From assembly GCA_008360975.2 (NCBI GenBank), contig CM039211.1, forward strand, positions 50,218,077-50,282,076: a stretch of DNA of 64,000 bases, in the 5' to 3' direction. The translations under genes and the position numbers were made by a program. This document shows, in pieces, positions 39,201-48,200 of the stretch. This stretch comes from Lichenostomus cassidix. Taxonomy: Eukaryota > Chordata > Aves > Passeriformes > Meliphagidae. The notes beneath the pieces are model-generated. The model was given only the letters and a program-made list of their open reading frames with translations, searched no databases and was not told the origin of the DNA. The stretch's first letter is position 1. Each line of letters starts with the position of its first letter.

Positions 39201-42200
39201 AAAGCCATGTACTTTAAAGGTCATTGAATATATTCCATGATAAAGAATATATGACAGGGAAAGCAGTATATTTGGCAAGGATGAAGAGAGATTTTTATTT
39301 TTTCTCTTTTTTAATTGAACTTGAAAATTGCACGATAATTGTTGCTGACAGGAAAACTGCAGGGAAGTTGTCTTCTGTGCAGAGCAACTTGCCATTGCAG
39401 CACAGTGCCATTGGGGAGGGCATAAAGGTCTGAGAAAGGTTTCTACATTAGACACAGTTTAGTGCTGAAAGTGAAAATGAATACAGGCAGGTGTTTTCAA
39501 ACTTGTACTACAGGTGAGGTAAAAGGAGGAGGTGATGAATTTGGGCTTAAGGGTAAGACCAATGTTGCTCGTAGCAGAGAGAAGTGGGAACAGAATTAAG
39601 GAAAGTGGATCCAAGTGCTCTCCATGCACTCATGGAAAGCCCTTGGCTGAAGGGATGGAGGCATATACTTATTTGATAATTGTGGTTTTTTATGGCTTTG
39701 ATGTACAATTTTTCCTTTACCTTTTATGCAAACTGTTTTCACAGCAGTTACATGTTCACAGCGATTTAGCAAACAATTAAAAAAGGACATTCTTTTCAAA
39801 ATGCTCAATGACACACTGAAAATTCCTATGCTTACAATGCAAAATTTGGGGAATGTGCAACTTTCCAGTTTTTTGTTTTTTTCAAGGACGCCAAGAAGAA
39901 AACATCAGCACATATACTTCCTGCCAAAAATTAATAAAAATGGCTGTGCTAATACTCAATCTGCAATCAAAAATTAGTGAACATTTCCCTCAGTTTTGAG
40001 CTCAGGAGAGAACAAGTATCTCTGTAACTATGAGATAAGAGGCTTCTCTCAGATGCTCACTCTTGTAGTAATGCCATTTTCCCCCCTGTATTAATCAAAA
40101 ACAGCAGCTTCTATTAAAGGGTAAGATTAGTATGTAATTGATTTGAAACAGGTGCTTTGCCTGATTTTTTCTTCTGCAGCAATTCTATATATTGACTTAG
40201 TGTTCTTCTGTTAGTCTCTTTGAGTTTTGATCTCGTCAGCTTTTTTGAATAAGTGGTGGATCTGGTCTGTTGAGAAATTACCCTATAAAACCAAAGTGCT
40301 TAGGAGGAGACTTAAATGTTTTATAAATTACCTCCCCCTTTTGGCTTTTGTAACTGAGTTGTGCCCTTCTGCTACTCAAGAAAATGTTTGCCAAAGTCCA
40401 GAGCACACTTCTTTGTGTTGCACCTGAAAGACTGGCTAAACACTGGGGACTAAACGAATTTTTTTGCCAAGGTCTTTGATTTCGTGTTTATTTGGAAGGA
40501 AAAAAACCCCAACAAAACAGCCCACAACCAAAGAACGTCCATAAAATATGAGACAGTGTTAATCAACACATTAACACATGTCTGTGGTGACGGCTCAGAA
40601 GAGGAGTTTTGATGTGTAAATGTTCCCTTTTGTTTCAAAGGGAATGACTTCATGTGCCAGAGACTGTTTTTTTCAGGGTTAATGCTAGCTGTTTCTCCTT
40701 TCGGGAGGGAAGGAGATAAAACCTCACTGCAGTGTTTATCTTCAGGATGCAAATGCAGACAGTAGGTGAGGGAAGTGCAGGGATGTGCTGGCTGGCAGCA
40801 CAAAGGGGAGCTGGTATATTGTCCCCCAAATCCTTGGAAGTGCTGTTTGGTTCTGTAATTTTATCGGGTTTCCATTTCTCCATCAAACATTCAAACAGGA
40901 GTGTTCCCTACTGATAGGGGTTTGTTTTGACTTCATCCTGCTGGTCAAATGGCTTCCATAGATGGGGGGCTAGGAGGAAGGGGGGCTTTGCCGTGCTTCC
41001 CCAGCGCTGTTGTCAGTGGGCAGGCAAGTTGCCCTGGCCCTGGAGAGGTGCCCTGTGTGGGTGTGCTGCTGCCCTGGGTGGGGCAGTGACCCCGTGGCGG
41101 CAGCTGGTCACGTTCCTTGTGATCCTGCGTAGGAAGGGTGTTCTTGGGGTTTTATGGTTCTTTCCTCTTGATCATTTGAGTGCAGCTGTGTTTAATGAGC
41201 TGGAAAAGAAGTGGGTCAATAAAACATGTGTTCATTGTTAGCAGAATACCTGCTGGACCACGTGTGTGTCTGTAATTGACCAGCTAAAGCTTCAAAGCTT
41301 AGCACAAAGACAGTTTAATAGGGAAATCATACCTAAATAAATTAATATTAAGCAGAAGCAGACAGCTGTCAGGCAGTTTGTCCTGCCAAGGTGAGACTGT
41401 GGGTATTTAATACACAGACAAATTATGATTTCAAGTCAGACCTATTTTTAAGTCTCTCTTATTGATATGCATTAGAAAAACAGCATGCCAAAAATAGCTT
41501 AGAACTCGTGTGCTTTAAAAACCAATACAACTGATAACGTAGCCATGTAAGTAGGTTAAAATTTTAATGAACCTAATCAATCTTAATCAGCATGCTATGA
41601 ATTTGATGTTAAAGTCACACTGTCAGTGTTTGAGCTTGAGCTGGTTTTAAAATATTTTCTCTGGTAAACACCCATGTTAGAAATAGGATATTTACTGAGC
41701 CTTGATAAAAGAAAAATTACCGCATCATCACACTGGTCCAAAACCTGGAGCTTTACAACACGTATGAGTTGGAACTCTGTGATAAAGGCCATTTCGGTGG
41801 AATAAATGTATCTTTTGTGCTAGCCAAGAATTTGGTCCAAATTGTCTAGACCGAACTTCTCTAAAGAATTATGAGGCAAAACCAGAAAACCAAACTGCAT
41901 TGTTTTACCTAAGCCAATGACTACAAAGAGCAGAAACATGCAGAATAATGGCATTCCCAGTAACGTTAGTATGATCAAAAATCCAGAGTACAGATGTAGA
42001 GAAGAGTTATGTTGCAGACCTTATTCATCATAGACTTTGAATTCTTTCTGTTCTCTTGTAACAAAAAAATGCACCAAAAGCTGCTATGGCTAATTAATGT
42101 AGGATCTCTTATGAAGTAATTCCTCATCTGCTTTTTGTGTAAAGATCTCTTATTCATGAAGGTGCTTGTTTGCCTAAGAAATGCAGCTGCTGCTTTTTCA

Positions 42201-45200
42201 CAGGGTTGGGCTGGTCAAAAGTAAATAACAGCATTACAATCCCCAGACTGATTTTCTTGCTTTATTCAGTCAGCTGGGAAACGGATTGGGCTCCTCTTTC
42301 CTTGATAGCTTTAGGGTCAAAATATTTTTCCCAGTGTATTTTTTGTTTGTTTTTATTTTTTGAGATCCAGTACCAAATTCAGTTCCTGCTGAAATCAGCT
42401 TTTTTGAGGTGTGGAGGGCCTGGTTTGTTGATGGTATGTGGGATCTCAACTGCCAGTGAAACTGCTGGCAGAAACCTGCAAAAACCTCAAATCTTCAAGG
42501 CTTACACATGACTTTTCCATAGCAAGTGTTCTGAATCAGTAGCAGCAGTATCTTGGTGGTTCCAGGGCGATGCTGTGGAGTTCCAGGCATGCAGTGCTGC
42601 TGCATGGTGTTCCCTTTCTACCACCAACCATAATAAACTGAACCCGCAGTATGGAAAATCCATTGCAATTTTGGAAATTCTTAGTACGCATTAAAAAAAG
42701 CAGTCATAACTGATTTGTGGTGCTTTTCATGCTGATGAGAGAGGCTGAGGTTCCTGGAGTTCCCTGGGGAATCAGCTGTCTGTTGCTAATGAAGCTGCAT
42801 GGAAACCACTGGGAGCATCATTAGAGACAAAGAGGTGCCGTGGGATTTGCCAGTGGGGACTTTCAGTGGAACCCATGGGAGTCAGGCTGCCATTTGCTAT
42901 TGAACTGTAATGGCAAATGAGAGCCTGTTACCCTTGAATTCCTTTGAATATCCCAGACCTGGTAGACTTAGCACTGGTTTTTAGGTGTCTGCTTGTGCTT
43001 TGCATTATGCATGAGTGCCAGCATGGGGATTAAATAGAACAGCTCTGCCATTTCAAATAGCTGTGGCCTGAAGCTGATGTGTCAGCTGTCAGTCCAAATG
43101 AACTTGGTACCAGTTATTATAAGTACATGTAAAACCAAAACCTAACTCTGTTTATTGTTTTGAGAAGATTAATAGTTTGGAGACTCTTTAGCATATTTAT
43201 TGTTAAAAGTGGCATAAATCTTCATTTAATGCAATTTTATTTTGTAAAGAGGGTCAGTGTGACAGATCTTGGTAAGTCACAGCAAGGTAATTGTCTGCAA
43301 AATCCATGTGGTGTGTTACTTCCACTGTCCCACCTTATTTTTTTTTACTTGTTTTTTTTTTTTTTCTCCTTCCTATTTAGAAACAGCTAAGAAGTAAAAA
43401 AGTATCCAGTGTGGCCTGACCTCAGAGCTAGCCCAGATTTGAGGAGTTTGAATTTGAGGCCTTCTAAGATCCGTTCCAAATTGAATTATAGTGTGATGCT
43501 GTGAAGCCAGGGTCAGAGCTGAAGAAGGAGCACCACGGGCTTTCTGTTCAAAACACAGACTCGAGACAGTTTTTGCCTGGAGTGTTTCTTAGTGCCTTGA
43601 TAATGTTCTCCTGTCCTTCCCATAACCGTCACTGTGGGCACTCCAGGCTTACGCCAAGAGCTCTGATCCTGGGGGAGAGAGAGGAGGGGTGAAGGGGGTG
43701 AAGGGGTGAAGGGGGTGAAGGAGAAAATCCGTGGCATTTATTTGATATGGAAGTGCTTACATCCTATGACAACAGACAGGAGGTGAGAAGCAGTGTGACT
43801 AATGAGTTGTTTACTTGGCTTTTGTATCCCTGGCCTCCCCCAGGTACATCGCTCTGTTTGTTTTGATATGTATTGATTTCAGATTCCTGCAAATACCATT
43901 CCTTTGTCCTTCACCTTCTCAGCAGTTTGTGAGATACTACTAATCCTGTCTCTTAGTGCTGCGGAAAAGATAGGGTAGTTAGAATGCAGAAAATGTCTTT
44001 TTTTTTTTTTCTTTTCCAGTGAAACAGTACCATGTTTTTAGCCAGGAACTGTAGTTTCTGAGTTTGGACCCAGACTCTGTTTGGAAAACTGAAGTCCCCT
44101 TATAAACTCCCTTGAGAACTGATCCCATGTATGACAGGCCTGCCATCTGCCATCATTGTCATATTGAGGTTGTCTAAAAAAGTATGGAAAGGGTAGAGTG
44201 CCTCTCTGCAGTTTCCTGATGCTTCTCTTCATCGAACCAGACCTAAACTCAAGGAAAATGGGAAAAAAATTGAGTAAGTTTTTAATGTTGAATTTGACAG
44301 TGTCTATGTGAACAAGACAATTTATGATTGGATCCAGAATTTGTTGGAGATGCCTCTAACACCTTTTGGAAAAATTGGTGGGGAAGACTGTAGGGAATGC
44401 CTGGCATTTCTTTATGTAATGAAATGGTCTCAGCTGAGATAAAAAGGAGTAAAAGCTGTACTTTAGGGGCATTTTGTACTGTGGTGTGGTACTGCTGGGC
44501 TGAACAGGCTACATGTTCCCAAAAGGCTGAAGTGCTGTCACAAATTATCTAATATTTGGTCACCAGCTTCAAGCACGCCCCTTTTTGCCCTGGGTGTTTG
44601 ACCAGCTCAGCATTGAAGGAGTGGATTTCTCTCGTCTGCTGTTCACTTTTGCCTAGGGTATCCATGATGCAGCTCTGGATCTGGCTTGCTCTTAAGTAAA
44701 GAGTTATCTGGAACATCATAGAAGAAAAATAAATTACATAAGTGAGAAACAGGTAAAGGGGGTTTCAATTTGCACATAAATTCTGGGGTCCAGGATGCAG
44801 AGAGATGCCGGCAGCTCTTGGCTGGTGCAGAAGTGGGAGGGAGCAGAAAGCTGGGTCAGAGTAGACTTTGGAAGGATCTGGGCTACCGCTCAGTTTTGTT
44901 AAAGCTTTGGAAATACTCAAGGAGTATTTTCTGCACTTACAAAACTATTAAAGAAAAATAGTGTAAATGAGCAAGAGGATGGCTGTGGCCAGGCACAGTC
45001 CTTTTGCTTGTCCTTTCTGTATGAGGGTGTGGGAGCGAGGCAGCAGGCAGAGCCTGGCCCTGGTAGGAAGGGCAGGGGCCTTGGGAGTTTTTGCAGGGTG
45101 CTGGCCATGTGGGTGCTACTCTGGTGGGCCTGATGTTGAGCTGAACACAGCCTGCCAGAGGGAGCATCCGTTGGCAGCTTGGAGAGGAGCAGAAAAAAGG

Positions 45201-48200
45201 GTAAGTAAATGCTGAATTTAAACAAAGGGAGTAACACAAAACTCATTTTATGGCTGATGGTCGATAGGTGAATTACAATCACATTGAAGTAAGCTCATAA
45301 AAGGCCAATGGTCCTTACTTACCTTCCTCTTGATCCATAGTGAAGTCTGACATTTGCCTCAGTGCAGCAGAGAATGGGCCCGGAGAGGGACTGCAGAGCT
45401 CCCGTGACTGCCCCAGCTGCCAGGGGAGTTGGGAGAGTTTTTTGGATACTACTTCTGTTAGCAGCCCCTCTGCCTGCACAAATAATCAGTTTGTTTTCCA
45501 TTATTATTTTTATTCAGCATCCTCAGCTCTCAGAACTCATTAGCAGACAGCAGCTGATGTTGTCAAGACTGGTTTCACAAATTTCCTCCTTGTTTTGGGA
45601 GAGCATTTCAAGGGGAAGATTCCTCTCACATTTCTCGTGCTTGGTGACAAGGGCAACTTGTTTCCCCGTGCTGTACCAGAGAGCTCAAGGGAGGCTTCTT
45701 GGCTGCTGTTGCTGTTCTACATTACAAGAACCAATGCTGACTGGCAGTTCATTCTGCTTTTCCCCCTCTCCCTTCACCTGAAACTGTTGTTACCATTTCT
45801 AGCACTTCTTCCACACTTCACACACATCTGCTGTCAGGACGCAGCACACTGCTGCCTGTGACACCAGCTGGTCTCCTGGCTCAGCTGCTTCCAGCATGGC
45901 ACTGGGCAGAGAGACAGCAGGCACCCTCCCCGATGGCAGGCTGAGTGTGTTGGCCTTGGGGACACATTGCACTTTTATTAGGCAGAGTCCGTGTTGAGTG
46001 CTACCTGAAGTGCATCCAAAACCAGCCCCTTCCCTCCTCAGTTGGATTAAGCACAACCTTTCCAGCCTGAAGCCACTCGCCACTCCAGCAGCAGCTATGC
46101 TCACCTCCTGGGTGGTCTCCTGCTGTTCAGGTTTTCCAGATGCAACATGTTAAAAAAGAATAAAAAGACAGCTAAACTGGTGATAAAAATAATTTATTTT
46201 GATAGGGACAGAATCCGATTTGTTTTTCCAGAATGCTGACAGTTTCCACTGCTCAGCTCTGCTGCTTCTAGTTGTAACAGTGAATGAGAAATGGTTTGGA
46301 AACAGCTTCTGTTTTAATTGGTGAAGCAATTACTGTTTAGTTTTGATGGTGGAAAATAACTGCACATGAGGTGTTTCTCTTTCTTTTCTGTGTATTTTCA
46401 AATTTGTAATTAGGTTTCTCCAATTATGTACTTCATAAACTTTGGAAACAGATCTTTCAAATAAGTGTTTACTGCCTGGTATTCTTATGCACATAACTGT
46501 GGTAATGTGAATAGACTTACAGGACTTAAAAGGAATATTAATGTGGGTAAAATAACCCCAAAACTTCTGCTAGTGCTGCTCTTTTTAATAAATAAACAAA
46601 CCAAATGTATCCAGTTTTCATAAAGAAAGGCAGACACATTCTTGCTGTCTTCTGTGGGCTGCAAACTGCAATCTTTTTCTAATATGACTATCAAAAAGAA
46701 GTAAACACAGACATAATCTTTAAAAAATCAGGGCAGTTTGACTAAGTTAGAGACAAGTCCTGCTGTGTTACCTAGTGCAAATAACTCGCCTGCAGTCAAG
46801 ACTTACTCTGGATTTTCATAAAGACTGAAACTTAATCCAGTACAAAACAATAAAAGAAAGACAACTGGGCACCAATATTTGTAACATTCTGTGTCATCCC
46901 AGTATGACTAAGCTTGTTTATAAATACCTTGCCCCTGCCATTGACCCTGCAGTCTTGGCAGCAAGAATAACATACATGTGGCTAATGCTGGGAGCTGCAG
47001 CTCCAAAGCCTGTGTGCTCCCCCCAGCTGTGTAAATATCAAAGAGGCGATGATGCTGAAGGCAGAGGCTGCTATAGGATGTGCTCCCACATGCCCATTGC
47101 ATAATCATCCCACACTGCTCCACACACCCCATGCCAGGGAGCAGCCAGAGAGCCTAGGCTTTTCAGGTGCCAGCAAGCTTGTTTTGCCTTGAAGTCCTGC
47201 CTCAGTGAACAAGACTGGTGAAACTCACTTGTATCAGGGGAATGCCAAATGTGGGCAGGTGTCATTTTAAATGGCCACCAGTTAAGTGACATGGTGTGTA
47301 AAAACCCAGATAGCTGCTTCATAAGAGATTTTCATTGCACATATATGTGAGAATAAACAGGGACCAGATCAAACATGGAATATCTCTTCAGCGCTGCATA
47401 AATGATCAAGGCACAAATAACCCAGTTCTTGGTTTGCATGCTTCTGGCATTGCCATGCTGTGGGAGGGGTTCCAAGCTCCTATTCTTTCTGCAGAGTCCT
47501 TTTCTGAGAGGGAAGAATGAAAATGTAACGCTCCTGATGTAATAGAAGAGTTGGTCAGGCCAAGATTACAGTGAAAAGTATTGCAGCATATGCAATGCAG
47601 ACTTTTCTCATCACTATGCATGAGGATACACATTCTTTGTTATGCCGCTTGTTTTTATGGTAAAGTTGCTTTGAAGAAATACAGATGTAGAAAAGCCAAC
47701 TACTGAGATGCAGTTCCTGAATGCTACAGAATGCTGACTAGGGATAAAACCCAACTGTAGTTGTGTTATTTTGGTTTTTTAAGCCGTACACCAATCATCA
47801 CAAAAGTTTTCATTGCACAATGCTGGAAAGCAAGTATCTGATTCTCTGCATTTGTAGAAGAAAATTGGAAATATAACAAATTAAGATCCTTGTGAAATAA
47901 TGTTTTAGTGTTTGGGTGCAAGTGTTCTTTCCACACCTAAAGGACTGAGACAAGAAGTAGAGTAGGTAGTTTGTGCAAATACCTACATAGAGTAGGTAGT
48001 TTGTGCAAATACACATGGATAAACTTGGTAGAAAAAGCTGAATGCCAGCCATGTAGACTTTTAACCAGGTTTGCTTAGTTGATTCTTTTATTTATTTAGG
48101 GTCACAAATAAAATTCTGTGTAATGCTGGAAACTGTATTAATTTTACAACTTTATTATTACCAAAAAAGGTACTGATTATATACTGTGTTTCCCTCTGGC

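Noticed and set aside
44917..45861. Several 80-140-codon ORFs on both strands in the last intron
   Set aside because: They overlap each other in different frames within a GC-richer, stop-poor segment and show no family motif or splice logic.
47958..48012. Repeat-spacer-repeat pattern as a CRISPR-like array
   Set aside because: Only two copies with a 5-base spacer in eukaryotic intron DNA; a simple tandem duplication.
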